From: Actinostola sp. cb2023
Lineage: Eukaryota > Cnidaria > Anthozoa > Actiniaria > Actinostolidae
Direction: 5' to 3'
Length of the DNA stretch: 64,000 nt
Assembly (NCBI GenBank): GCA_033675265.1
Contig: JAUJYZ010001091.1
Span: forward strand, 203,245-267,244
In this document: piece after piece, positions 11,827 through 22,290 of the stretch
Layout of the letters: each line of letters starts with the position of its first letter
Numbering within the stretch: position 1 is the stretch's first letter
Program-made: the position numbers and the translations under genes
Notes under the pieces: model-generated
Databases searched by the model: none
What the model saw: only the letters and a program-made list of their open reading frames with translations
What the model was told of the DNA's origin: nothing

Positions 11827-12145
11827 GATTTGGTAAATACTAAAACAATTATCCCCCTATGTGTCGGTGAGTAGTGGTGATTATTTACCTCGTGGCTCGG
11901 TAATATATCATGCACCACAGACTATACACCTCCACTTCGGGGAATATTATTGTTCATTATTATACACTGCCAAGACACTGGCGTTTGACTGATAGGCATC
12001 TTGGAACTAAAAATATCCCGTCTTTATAGTCTTACAAAGAATAAATAAAAATCACTGTAACAATAGTGAGTATAATAAACGTTATAATCGTGTTCAATAG
12101 ATATTTATAGACACTTACAAGTTCAACAGATCTTGCTCTCCTACA
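11160..12145. other. No clear gene; small inverted repeat at 11794-11846
   Basis: A stem with about 18-bp arms (TAGTATTTACCAAATCA) lies at 11794-11846, a probable MITE remnant. A 64-codon plus frame (11543-11737) has no recognisable motif. The rest is AT-rich. Confidence 0.45.
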
Positions 12146-12146
12146 A

Positions 12147-12545
12147 CACCAGGCGTATGCAATCGATAACATCGATGATCGATTAAAATCGATATAAATC
12201 GATAACAATCAATATAAATTAATCGATTGATATTGATAATCGATAGGTAATCGATGAACCGAAAATGTTTGACCTTTTGCTTTTTTGTGAACTTGAACTT
12301 GAACTTTTATCAATTGAAAAATCGATAAATTCACATTATTCGCGGCCAGTATAAACCAAACACCGTAGCTGACAATCGATGCCAATTGATAATCGATATC
12401 AATCGATGAGGACTAAATCTGTGACCTATCAATTGGTTATCGATTGACCGATACCAATCGATATCAATTAACTAAATTTATCGATTGATATCGATTTATC
12501 GATTGCTTTTCTTATCATCGATTTTATCGATTGCATACGCCGGGT
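12147..12545. mobile_element. Palindromic element saturated with ATCGAT
   Basis: Ends GGCGTATGCAATCGAT and inverse ATCGATTGCATACGCC define a unit of about 400 bp. The arms contain many copies of ATCGAT or the close variants ATTGAT and ATCAAT, many in TATCGATA-like context. Only about 90 bp in the middle (12255-12350) lack the motif. No coding frame. Confidence 0.65.
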
Positions 12546-13955
12546 ACAACAACATCAACAGTGCACGTTTCAATTCGTCTTCGACCACAGCGATGATGTG
12601 GGCTCACGACGACGGTTTCAGCTACCAGGCTGTCTTCTTTTAACCAATCCCTTCAAATCTACAAGAAAGTAAAGACAGTAAATGTTTGGCATTAGTAAAT
12701 ACATCATGTCTTATGTATTAAGCTTTAGTGACTGAGTAGCTTTTACTCACATGGCGGTGTTCTCTCTTTCCTTTTGAGTTTGAACTTGTGGCTGTGCTAC
12801 TGGGTACTGGCACTGCTACATGTACTACACTCGGTGGCTTGTTTCTTTATTGTAGCGCGAATTGAGGAACCACATCCTTTTTTAATGATTTGCGACTGGA
12901 AAAAAATCCACTTTCGAAGTCATCGGGGCTTCGAACAAAACCGCGAGTTTGGTCAGAACGAAGTTGACCCAAAGTCTTCTTCTCTTTCTCTCTGAAGGAC
13001 GATTTTCTCATCGATTGGACATTGAGATGTTGCTCTTTGCATCAGGGACATTCGTACAGCAATAATACGGTATTTTCGCCTCAAAATGCTCAATAAACAA
13101 CAGTACAGTAGTTTTTATACACTCATTACAGTATGAATTACAACTCACTCCTCCTACGTCACAGACTAGATCTGTTGGTAATTGACCATACTCGGTCAAA
13201 AAGCACAGGGATCCCAAATTTGACAGTTTTCTGTCCTTTGAAGCCTTCAGTATAAAACACACAAGAACGCGCCAAAATCCATTTCTTTTTCGAAATTCTT
13301 AGTCCATATCAGTTATAGTTTTATTCTAAAAAATAAAAGAAATATAGGTGATAGGCACTTTAAGCATAGAAAGTGTTGCCTTATTATAATGTTTTCGTTC
13401 CGTGATTATAAATAGTATATAGAAAATCGTACCATTACAGAGTAGAGAACCAGATCTGAAGATAACAGAGTAGTGAAAAAACACCAAAGGAATTACTTCA
13501 TCCAAAATGTGTAGCACACACACAGATTCAATGTCTTTGCATAATTTAAAAGTTTCCATAACTTTTTTCCTGATCATCAACCAGCCACATAGTAGTGTCA
13601 TTAAAGTTATTTGTATTCTAAATGTGTTTTTTTTTCGGTAGTGGAGAGTTAAACAGTTTTTCATATGAATTGGCAAGTAGGAAATGATATACAATGGCAG
13701 TGTCCTCTTGGGCATTCAAGGTGACGTGAAAAGGACCTTGTTCTGGTATAACATATCGCTGGCTCTAAAATACTACTTTGCATAAATCTTCTCCCTATTC
13801 TTCAGTGTTGTACGTACTAATAATAAGTCGTTTAGCTTTATGATTTCCAATCCACTTCTATACAGTCAAATGAAATTGATGATTTTAAAAGTTAAGTTAG
13901 TTATTAAATGATTAATCGCTCTCTTATAGTTATAAGTGTAAGTTATATATCCCAC
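12546..13955. other. No supported gene
   Basis: Frames at 12774-12995 (+), 13008-13262 (-) and 13326-13715 (-) show no domain, unusual composition or partner exons. I could not tell them from chance frames. Confidence 0.4.
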
Positions 13956-13956
13956 C

Positions 13957-14120
13957 TTTATTTTGGTCTTGCCAAGGCCAATTTCTTCGCAAGCTTGCTC
14001 GATTAAGCTGTTGAAGTTTCTTCCAGTTTCTGTCATGCCTTTTTCGAAATACTTTATTAGAACTTCTTTTTTTTGCATCCGAGAGTAGCTCGTAGCTCCC
14101 GGATCGTGAATTTGAAGCCA
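13957..14120 (-). pseudogene. Homeodomain-like (HTH) exon with one frameshift
   Basis: Minus strand. MASNSRSGSYELLSDAKK, then one base out of frame in a run of A, EVLIKYFEKGMTETGRNFNS, then LIEQACEEIGLGKTKIK, ending at a GTGGGA donor (13956). The spacing of helices (LLIKYF..GM, LIEQA..EIGL...IK) fits a homeodomain-like fold in which the next exon would begin with the W of helix 3. Similar domains occur in multi-copy cnidarian genes and in transposon-associated proteins. The remaining exons are not visible to the left. Confidence 0.4.
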
Positions 14121-14121
14121 T

Positions 14122-15188
14122 TTTGAATGGAAATAGCAAAGTTATATTTGTTATACAAGTAAGAAGAAAGCTAGTAAGTTTTAAAAGTAGAACAAATATC
14201 CCGGCTAAAATGTAAAATGTGAGCCGCGAAAATACTTTAACCTGATTGGCTGAAAAGCATCGATTGTTTCGTGAACTGGCAGAGCTGACAATTCGGCATG
14301 GGTTGGACCCACTTTTCTAAATTTAGAACGAATGGATGTTACCCATTTAGAAGCAGCGAACCGGGTGAAATATAACATTAATGTGCACGTGATTCTTTGA
14401 GGGCATAATGGTTGGGGATTTTAGCTTTTTGTTGACGCTATGTGCAAACCCATAATTACAGTACGTAATATATATTTCACGGGTTAAATAAAATTGCTGT
14501 ATTAGTATTGCGTATTAATATCAGTTTGACACGGTTTTCTTTGTTATTCCTAGGGCTTTTTCCATGACAAACTTTTTTTAATGAAGAATCTTAATACTAT
14601 ATTGGATAAATACACTGCATCTCAGAAAATAAATCGTATCCATATACCCACACCAAACATTACCTTTAGGAATGTTCGTGACGCCTGAAGATGGTGAGAG
14701 TACGACGACGACGACGACGACGAACCACCAACGTGGCGGGGTTTGGGGGTTCCTGGCCCGTACCAGGATGCGACGAATAGCCAAAGCCAGTTATAGGCGA
14801 GCGCTTCGCCGTCGACTCACAAAGAAAGTGGTCAAATGTCTGGCCAATGTCGGGAGCCGTCAGGACAGGCATTGGATTGGGTCGGGATGCGATCATGAAC
14901 AAGTTGAAACCTCAAAATAACAAATATATATGAACATAACGGGTTACAAAAACCGTTTCCTAGTTTTCAATCGACGGTGGAGGTCAACACTCTTTTATTA
15001 AATTATTTGAGTACGGTTGTGCTAAAAGTTGTAACCGTACTCTTACAACTTTATTACGATTATGATTGGTTCAAAAATAATAGAAAATGAAATATTGGCC
15101 AATCAAAATCAAGACAAAAAGCTTTGAATAAAATAGGAATAGTTGTTTGCTAAATATAAAACACTTATTTAATTAATGACTTCATTAA
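14122..15188. other. No supported gene; ACG microsatellite at about 14700
   Basis: A short (ACG)n run at about 14702-14722 lies in overlapping frames on both strands (14672-14920), giving poly-Thr or poly-Arg. These frames have no recognisable domain. The rest is AT-rich. Confidence 0.4.
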
Positions 15189-15189
15189 C

Positions 15190-15370
15190 TATAGCAAGCA
15201 AGCAAGCAAGATATTGGATACTAGCCATCGGGTATTCTAACCACTGAGCCACTGGGAACTCATGTTTTGAGCAAGGTCTTGGATTACTAGTCAAGGTGCT
15301 CTGTAAGCACTGAGCCACTGGGAACTCATGTGATGAGTAAGGTCTTGGATTACTAATCAAGGTGCTACAT
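15190..15370 (-). repeat. tRNA-like tandem repeat (SINE-related), two copies
   Basis: On minus the phrase CCCAGTGGCTCAGTGGTTAG matches an RNA polymerase III A box (TGGCTCAGTGG). A second copy about 75 bp away has CAGTGGCTCAGTGCTTA. The two copies share 'catgagttcccagtggctca' and 'aatccaagaccttgctca', as if tRNA-like heads had been duplicated in tandem. No canonical B box or acceptor stem, so not a functional tRNA gene. Confidence 0.5.
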
Positions 15371-15390
15371 GACGAGCCGCACGCCTTGCA

Positions 15391-15452
15391 CGCCAACGCC
15401 AACGCCAACGCCAACGCCAACGCCAACGCCAACGCCAACGCCAACGCCAACG
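15391..15452. repeat. (GCCAAC)n hexanucleotide array
   Basis: About ten uninterrupted copies of GCCAAC. It sits at the left edge of the extended R1 element copy. The Ala/Leu reading on minus is an artefact of the repeat. Confidence 0.9.
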
Positions 15453-15464
15453 CTAATAATAATA

Positions 15465-16160
15465 CTAAGAAAATGACCTAAGAAAATCCTGCAATTCGAT
15501 TGGCCGAGAGGAGTAGTATTTCAGAATAATAGTGGTATTACAAGCTCTCAGGAGTGGTATTTCAAAATCGCCATGGTAACCATCGTTTGAGAACCAAGCA
15601 TGACATTCAAATCCAAGATGGCGGATAAACCCAACAGAGTTTTTCTCGATAAAAACACTGAAATATACCTAGATACAAATATCAAGAACAACAAATTGAA
15701 AAAGTACATCAACATGGATATATTGTCGACAAATCAGGAAGGTTTTCTTTGGCTGACACTGCAAAAATCAGCGAGAAACGATCTACTGTTGATCGTACTA
15801 AAGGTTTTCCTGCTTTAGATTGAGAAGTGAAATAATTATTGCTGAAAAAGGTAAAAATAAAACTTTAGTAACCTCTTGTTTCTGTTTTCTTCATTTGTTA
15901 TCTAATTTATGAACGTTTTTCTATGAAAATATTTTACTTGAGAGCATTTTCCATTGTAGTTCATGGTAAATTAAAACTACAAACAACTGATCGAAATTGC
16001 AGTATTTTCTTAGGTCATGTTATAAACTTTTAATAGCATGTTTTGTACGTGATATTTGGAATAAATACCGTACTACTCGTGATATATATAATAACAATTT
16101 TGAAATATCACTCGTGGTATTTATCCCAAATATCACTACAAACCATGCTGTTACCTATTA
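15465..16160 (+). mobile_element. Interspersed element R1, copy 1
   Basis: The segment 15548-16160 matches 48558-49147 closely and in the same orientation. It includes a conserved ATG frame (MADKPNRVFLDKN..., 15618-15818) whose second copy differs by a few residues and one stop. An inverted pair (GACCTAAGAAAATCCTGCAA near 15472, inverse near 16000) gives it a partly palindromic layout. Both copies are bounded on both sides by simple repeats that differ between copies: GCCAAC and GAATGGAR here, ATACAA on both sides in copy 2. Confidence 0.65.
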
Positions 16161-16165
16161 CCTAG

Positions 16166-16633
16166 GAATGGAGGAATGGATTGATGGAGGATAAGAGGAA
16201 TGGAGTAATGGAAGAATGGGAGAATGGATGAATGGAGGAATGGAGGAATGGAGGAATGGAAGAATGGGGGAATGGATGAATGGAGGAATGGATGAATGGA
16301 TGAATGGATGAATGGATGAATGGAAGAATGGTGGAATGGAGTAATGGTGGAATGGAGGAATGGAGGAATGGAAGAATGGGATAATGGAGGAATGGAGGAA
16401 TGGAGGAATGGAGGAATGGAAGAATGGGGGAATGGATGAATGGAGGAATGGATGAATGGAGGAATGGATGAATGGAAGAATGGTGGAATGGAATAATGGT
16501 GGAATGGAGGAATGGTTAATGGTGGAATGGTGGAATGGTAGAATGGTGGAATGGTGGAATGGTGGAATGGAGGAATGGAGGAATGGAGGAATGGAAGAAT
16601 GGAAGAATGAAGGAATGAAGGAATGGAGGAATT
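16166..16633. repeat. (GAATGGAR)n minisatellite
   Basis: An array of about 470 bp of an 8-bp unit (GAATGGAG / GAATGGAT / GAATGGAA) directly continues the right end of R1 copy 1. Variants are interspersed rather than blocked. Confidence 0.9.
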
Positions 16634-16674
16634 GTGTTATTTCCGTGTTTCTATACCTTCTGCATAATTATTAC

Positions 16675-16830
16675 CTCCATCAGTGTCCATATCACAGTAA
16701 CCTTGAATTGGGTTCCCTGTGTTGGGAGGGTCTAACCAATACACGCCTGTCCCCTTAGAATGACTGCTGACCAGTATATCAAGACATGACTTTGCTGGAC
16801 GTGCCTTCGTACCTTTCAATGCAGGTGGTT
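16675..16830 (-). CDS. Fibrinogen-like exon of partial PAN/fibrinogen-like gene (copy 1)
   Basis: The exon runs from an acceptor (TTGTTGTAG, 16831) to a donor (GAG then GTAATA at 16674). It encodes ARPAKSCLDILVSSHSKG, then GVYWLDPPNTG and GYCDMDTDGG. This is the start of a fibrinogen/COLF-like secreted domain (C-x-D-I-L, YWLDP, CDM-x-TDGG). It is nearly identical to 34683-34832. The expected next exon (GGWTIVKR...) was not found to the left, where R1 and its minisatellite now lie, so copy 1 appears to be truncated. Confidence 0.75.
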
Positions 16831-16865
16831 CTACAACAAAAATATAGACAAAATAATAAGTTTGA

Positions 16866-17145
16866 TAAATGAATTATTATGACCACGTGTTACATCGTGA
16901 TTAATGTCTGATTGTTTTAGGCTCCAACTACATCAATTATATTGTTCAAGCAGTTTTAGAAACAATTAAGGAAAGGTTATTTAATAAATATCTTATTAAA
17001 CTCGCTTGCTCTGTCCATACGGGAAGTTATGGATCCTCGTTTGTTTCCCTCTTTTTATGGCCCGCGCGCTACAACTGGTGTTGAGCGTGAGCAAGTTGTA
17101 TGCGATGCTTGTAAGCTTAGAATAATATATATACTTTTTTAGAGA
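16866..17145. other. Intron sequence
   Basis: AT-rich intron between the fibrinogen-like exon and the MITE at 17150; nothing else recognised. Confidence 0.5.
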
Positions 17146-17149
17146 TACA

Positions 17150-17490
17150 AAATACCTTTTTACCGATACGGCGGCCATTTTGGATGCTATTGTTTTGGCT
17201 AAAACATTATGGGATGCCCAGGGTGCAAATGACCCAAAAACTGTAGAGAGTGGAGTCGCGTCAATATATTATTTTTCTATGACACGCTAGCCATAGTGTT
17301 GTATGACTTAATAACTACATGTTTTGTGTATTGTTGTATAATGTTGTACAGATTAATTGCTTTAAATTAGGTTTTCGTAGTTTTCCATGGCCAAATGGTT
17401 ACTACATGTTACTAGCTTGCACCCTGGGCATCCCATAATTTCTCCATAATTCAAGATGGCCGCCGTATCGATAAATAAAAAGGTCTACTG
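17150..17490. mobile_element. MITE family M2, copy 1 (CGATACGGCGGCCAT ends)
   Basis: The left end TTTTTACCGATACGGCGGCC is inverted at the right end (GGCCGCCGTATCGATAAATAAAAA). Sub-terminal ACATTATGGGATGCCCAGGG is inverted as CCCTGGGCATCCCATAAT. A second copy lies at 34306-34590. Confidence 0.8.
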
Positions 17491-17641
17491 CTATGCGCAT
17501 TTGAATATTTTATATAGATAAATGCTCAATATAAATAATAAACTATTTCAATTATGATTATTGTAAGCAAAAAGTTGTGCCGTGTAAATCGGCCTTAATC
17601 AATTACATGATTATGCAGTAATCAGTAACGAATGCAAAAAT

Positions 17642-17710
17642 GGGGGGGGGGGGGGGGCACACTCCATGTCGTTCACAACCAAATCCCCCCTCCCCCTCCC
17701 CTGCTCAAAC
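17642..17710. repeat. Poly-G tract (16 G) and C-rich partner
   Basis: Sixteen G at 17642-17657, followed 30 bp later by a C-rich stretch (about 17684-17703). It may be a decayed relative of the poly-G/poly-C-ended elements at 30688 and 41763. Confidence 0.4.
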
Positions 17711-17875
17711 ATATAAATTTAAAGAGTAGTAGTCCCAGATGAATGGGGGTCGCAGCCTGTGACCTCCCCCTGCCTACGCCCCTGTATTAGTATGGATATC
17801 TACAGTTCGACAGGGTCGGGGCCAGTTTCAGCTTAACAGCACTAAGACAGGGTAACACACGATATTGATACTTAC

Positions 17876-18191
17876 TTGGCGTTCTGGTGTCCATGTTTGT
17901 CGAGTAAATACTATTTTGTCTCTCTTTATACATCCCTAGTGATGTCTCCTTAGTCTGTGCGTTCAGCTCACATTTCTTTGTTACCATGTGAAAGTTTATG
18001 CTCATACAATTCAAGTCGCTTTCGCATTCCAATAAACAAAGGGCATACGTCATCGTTATCAGCGTTTTGAACTCTGTACCAATCAGAGCAAAGCCTTCGT
18101 CTGGGTTACTTGTGATTGGCTGACAGTATTGTGGGTAGATTTGTTTGATTTGCCAGGCAACAAAAACAACAAACAAATGGTATTGAAAACC
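17876..18191 (-). CDS. PAN/apple exon of partial PAN/fibrinogen-like gene (copy 1)
   Basis: The exon lies between an acceptor (TTATTTCAG, 18193-18192) and a GTAAGT donor (17875-17870). It encodes GFQYHLFVVFVAWQIKQIYP, a hydrophobic segment typical of the end of a signal peptide, then a PAN/apple domain. Domain signs are QYCQPI, GFALIGTEFKTL, CLLECESDLNCMSINFH and TKKCELNAQTKE, with the paired Cys of the family. The initiating exon should lie to the right but was not identified. The exon is paralogous to 44537-44852. The product would be a secreted, probably carbohydrate- or matrix-binding protein. Confidence 0.75.
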
Positions 18192-18779
18192 CTGAAATAA
18201 AACAAAAATCAATTGTTGGTTTGGTTAATTTGAAATCAATATCTGGATATTTAAAGTACAAAAACGCAGCGTTCATGTTCGTGGTAAAAACAAAACCAAT
18301 ACCTTACTAATACGGTTATAAATAACGGATAACCTTGTTACTTTAACTTTTCCATTCCATAAGAATTTGAAAATATTTGTATTTAATTATTTCATAAAGC
18401 ACTCAGGGGTAGACAACAGTGAAGATACAGAAACACATTTTGGAATCATCAAGAAGGATTTGATCAACATATTTTTGCAAAGGATGGATACACTTCGTGA
18501 ATATCAAATGTTGGTTAATATTTTTATTGATTAAACATATCTTGAACATTTATTTAAAGCATTGTTATTCATCACGTCCAAATAATATTCCTAACGAACA
18601 TACTGGATCAGACGACCAATTAATTCCCCAAAAAGTTTTGATGTGTTATTTATTTGTGAGCAAATCCATAGTCCTCAAGCTTCTGATCTTACTTTGAAAT
18701 GTTGATTTTAAGACCAGAACTAGACTTTTAACAACTGCTGTGTCGTATTTTAGATTCTAATTCCCCTACGCCAATCCCT

Positions 18780-19430
18780 TTTATGTTATTATTTTCTCGT
18801 AATCCAATGTCTAGCTAATAAAAAAATACAAATACAAATAAAAATAATAATATTTTATTCAAATACTAAACAATATTTGAAAAGGAGAAACTTTGAGGTT
18901 AACCCTATGTGCAAGTCTCCTTTACACTACAAATAAATAAAAATATAGATGAAAATATTAGAAGTTCAAAAATTGATATGTACATATATTTACAATTGCA
19001 TTGTTCTAGTTCAAATATCTCAAAAAATGTTCATGTGTTTCTTTAGTCTTGTTTTGAACTGTTTAACATTAGGACTCTCAGGGACATTTATATACTACAT
19101 TATTTGGAAGGTCATTCCAAAGTCTTACTATCCTTACAAAGAAAGAGTACTTGTAACAATTTATTCTAGCAGATTTGGTTTGTAATTTTAATTGGTAATT
19201 AGCTCTCGTTTTATTACTTTTGCAAAGTTCAAAAAAGTCACTGAAACTAGACCATTCGTCTGGAGTACAGTCTTGTAGCATTCAACCAGAGAGAGGAATT
19301 CCCTTCTACGTTCCAGAGAGTTCATGCCATCTCTAGAGTTTCTATAGCAAGAATGAAGATATAACGTGAAATAGGACCCCCCTGTCCGTACTCCACGTTC
19401 TAAAGAAAACAAAGCCGAGGCCATTCCATT
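18780..19430 (-). pseudogene. 3' end of a LINE (reverse transcriptase C-terminus and tail)
   Basis: On minus, about 19280-18990 encodes the C-terminal signature of CR1/Jockey-type pol proteins: CYKYSFFVRIVRLWNDLPNN, where the S/F-F-x-R-x-x-x-x-W-N-x-L-P motif is diagnostic. The piece upstream of it (SSFSDFFELCKSNKTRANY) is in the same frame, with a frameshift near 19270 separating it from earlier sequence. After the stop comes a short 3' region ending near 18790 with ATTTGTATTTGTATTTTT. The element is 5'-truncated, as LINE copies usually are. Confidence 0.75.
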
Positions 19431-19434
19431 GTTT

Positions 19435-19746
19435 ATTTTATTTGATTATATTTTACGCAGCTTTGCGGATTCGTATAAGTAGTTTTAATCCGATCCAGTG
19501 AATGAAATGTGATCCAAATTAAAACGCTTCAAATATTGAAAGGTACTAAACTCCCAATAAATGCTGTCAAATGCTTTTTCAAAATATAGTTATAATTTGC
19601 ATACCTGGTATGTTTTTAATTTTTGCAAAATTATTTTCATTATCGTTGCTAGTATTTGAGAGATGATTATTACATCCACATTATTAGTCAATTATATTGA
19701 TCTCCAGCTGGCTAGTATAGTGCGGTCTTTGTCTTTATTTTCAATA
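19435..19746. other. No gene
   Basis: AT-rich spacer between the LINE fragment and family X copy 1; nothing recognised. Confidence 0.5.
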
Positions 19747-20011
19747 TGCCCTTTGACGGTTTTTCGCCGCCATTTTAAATTGGGGCCGGAACTTGGCAAC
19801 ATTTATAGATCACTTTGACTTGCCATAATTCCGCTCGATTTCGTTGAATTTTCAAAATTTAAACTTCGATATAATCAACAAGTATGCATATAAGTTGTCG
19901 GACTGAAAATAAGACCAATGTAGGTGTTTTTTAAACACGCTGGGTCAGATACCCCCTCTCCTGTGATCATCGGAAGCGCGCAGAGAATTATGGGAACTTT
20001 TCCAAAATCCA

Positions 20012-20708
20012 ATATGGCGGCTGAAGTTGGAGTAGAAGGGATTATTCGAAGGAGCTTATTTCTGTGCAGACTGGATATTTTAGGGAAGATAGACAGCGAT
20101 GATCAACAGCGAGATGCCGTGAGAAAGATCTTCAATGGAATAGATGGTTTAGTGAGAAATGTGTGCGATCAATATGGTTCTGTTCGTCATTTAAATAGTC
20201 ATGTTTTCATGGATATGTGGCCTATGGCTGTACGTACGCTGTTTCGAGTTCATGAAGCTATCCTTCGAAGACTCCGTTCAACGCCAACTTCAACTACACC
20301 ATGGTTCTGCACATTGACCCGGGAAGTTCCCTTTGAGGTTTTCAATTTGATTTTAAATCAAGTTATTTCTCATAATTCGTTTGGTCACACAACTACAGAA
20401 ACTACGGCAGTCATTCGTGTTCTAGTTTAATATAGATGACAGGAAATTGAGCTACATATTCAATCGAATGAATGATGAGCACGTTCGTGTACCACGGAAT
20501 GAACTCAGTGTTAATGAAAGCAATTGAAGATACCAGTTATGCCAAGGTTGTGTTTTTTGTTTACATTGTAAAAAGCATTGAGACTTCGGTTAATGCGTCT
20601 TTAAGAAATTATTATTATTATTATTCAAATACAATAAAAATAGTGAGGTTCTTACTGTTTCATTTAATTATGGTTTCTGGAATGCTTTTGGGATTGCCCA
20701 GCACTAAG
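20012..20708 (+). pseudogene. Family X ORF2 protein (unknown function), copy 1
   Basis: An open frame runs from 19924; the ATG at 20012 (MAAEVGVEGI...) best matches the start of the copy at 57616-58242. Shared blocks in order are MWPMAVRTLF, VHEAILRRLRSTPTSTT, CTLTREVPFEVF, ISHNSFGHTTTET, and after a one-base frameshift at about 20428, IFNRMNDE. After an interruption comes the C-terminal FNYGFWNAFGIAQH and a stop near 20708. I do not recognise a domain; predicted helices and conserved His, Cys and Trp suggest a structured soluble protein. Its presence in both copies shows that it belongs to the transposon. Confidence 0.6.
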
Positions 20709-20779
20709 ATATTTAATACAAGCTCAGGTATGTAGTTTACTTTATTATATTTCACATTTCATATACAGGATATAAGCAA

Positions 20780-20940
20780 TTTATATATTATAAGTTCGGT
20801 TCAGACTATATACATGTAAATATTGGGATTATATAATACATTTATATTATACTTGGTTCAGACTGAGACTTATATACATGTAAATAGTGATTATATAAAT
20901 AAATTATATTATACTCAGTTCAGACTATATACATGTGATT
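20780..20940. repeat. About 70-bp tandem repeat, three imperfect copies
   Basis: Units containing GGTTCAGACTATATACATGT recur at about 20797-20817, 20855-20882 and 20918-20937 with diverged AT-rich spacers. It lies downstream of ORF2 in family X copy 1. Confidence 0.6.
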
Positions 20941-20943
20941 TGT

Positions 20944-21098
20944 GATTAGAGTGATGGCACTTAACCCGTGAAACAGATATTAGCCAAGTAGATATTACTA
21001 GACACTAATTCCATTGTTTTCTTTTGTTTTGATCTGACTATTAGTCACTAACTATTAGATTTTATTTCACGGGTTATTACTAGTGCCATCACTCTATA
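20944..21098. mobile_element. MITE family M3, copy 1 (AGAGTGATGGCACTTAACCC ends)
   Basis: The terminal repeat AGAGTGATGGCACTTAACCC at 20949 is inverted, with small changes, at 21072-21098. Inner ACTATTAGTCACTAAC is shared with the copy at 51264-51500. It is inserted in family X copy 1. Confidence 0.75.
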
Positions 21099-21479
21099 TA
21101 ATAAAATACTAAAATTAGGGTGTACAATCATGTAAATTATGTACACATATTTCCTTTTGACTCTTTACATAGCAGTCAATATTATTCTTAGATAAATAAA
21201 TATGTTCATATTGTTGGAATAAACTGCCCTTTGTGAAACACTGATATTAAAATTAACTAATTAAACAATGCTACTAAGTTATATCAATGTTTCTATTCAG
21301 TCTAAATGGCTAATTGTTATTGTTAATTAACATTGTATATTCAATATCAGCTAGAATACCCGCCTGATCAGGTAGAACGACTGAGTTTACTTCTGGTGTG
21401 ATAAATGTGTTTATACATTTTGAAGTTCAGTAATTCTGTGATCTATTGACTAAGGTGGGTATTCATTCTAAAGCTGTGC

Positions 21480-22290
21480 CAAACCAATACATTTTTTTAT
21501 TATAAAATATATTTCAAAGGATGACATAGCCATACTAACATTGATCACACAAACATATTTTACTTCTGCAGTAATAGTCCATGCAGTCTGGCTAGCTTTA
21601 GTATCAAAAATAGCACAATTATTAAAATACAAAGAACAATTTTCTTTTAGCATTTTGATGTCTTGGCCTGATACTTCTACCCTGCTAAACAAAGACACAC
21701 TGTTTCTAAGAGTAAGATCAGACCATGAAATACAAGGGAGTATAACTTGATCTTTGTTTTCTCATCGAGTCAAAGAATATTTATTGTAGATATTATGTAC
21801 ATGAAATTCCAGCAAAACAACTTACTTTCTTTACCAGTATGGTCTCAAGACAATATAAATATCAAATAAAAACATTATTTTTATTTATTTATTTTAGTAT
21901 TAAAGCAACATTAAATACAAATATAGTTTTGTTTCAATGCTCGATCACTATAAAATGTACCTATCATTTATATCTCAAAATATATATGCATTTTATCAAG
22001 AATATCCTAACATAATGATAATTTAGATACACTATTTAGATCTGATTTCCTGCTTTGTATATGCTTTGAAATCTATATATAAATTGTATAATTTATCTCA
22101 ACTAAGATTACCTTTTCTTTTCTGTAATTCAATTTAGAACGTAGAAGCGTGATGTTTTGTTGAGTATTCACTTTGTCTTCAACAAGCTGTTCTTTCTCTA
22201 TCTTCTTCTGTCGTGCGTATTCGCCGATCGGGAATCTTTTCCGTTTACGTGAATGTGTGACAGTTGTATCTAAAACGCTTGGTCTAAAAA
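21480..22290 (-). pseudogene. Family X transposase remnants, copy 1
   Basis: Minus strand. An exon at about 22287-22105 encodes RKRKRFPIGEYARQKK, EKEQLVEDKV and LRSKLNYRKEK, ending at a GTAATC donor. It corresponds to the exon at 54020-54191. Near 21698-21560 the frame MSLFSRVEVSGQDIKMLKEN, then CAIFDTKASQTAWTITAEV, matches residues about 290-330 of the transposase at 54778-56013. All sequence between these parts and the GREAKH region is gone. No function is possible from this copy. Confidence 0.65.

Noticed and set aside
14672..14920. 82-codon plus frame with poly-Thr, and its minus-strand counterpart
   Set aside because: Depends on an ACG microsatellite; neither strand shows a domain or splice signals that choose between them.
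15169..15450. Ala/Leu-rich minus frame of 93 codons
   Set aside because: Encoded by the GCCAAC array and the tRNA-like repeats; no independent support.
16166..16758. MEEWMNGRMVEW-type plus frame
   Set aside because: Translation of the GAATGGAR minisatellite running into the antisense of the fibrinogen-like exon.
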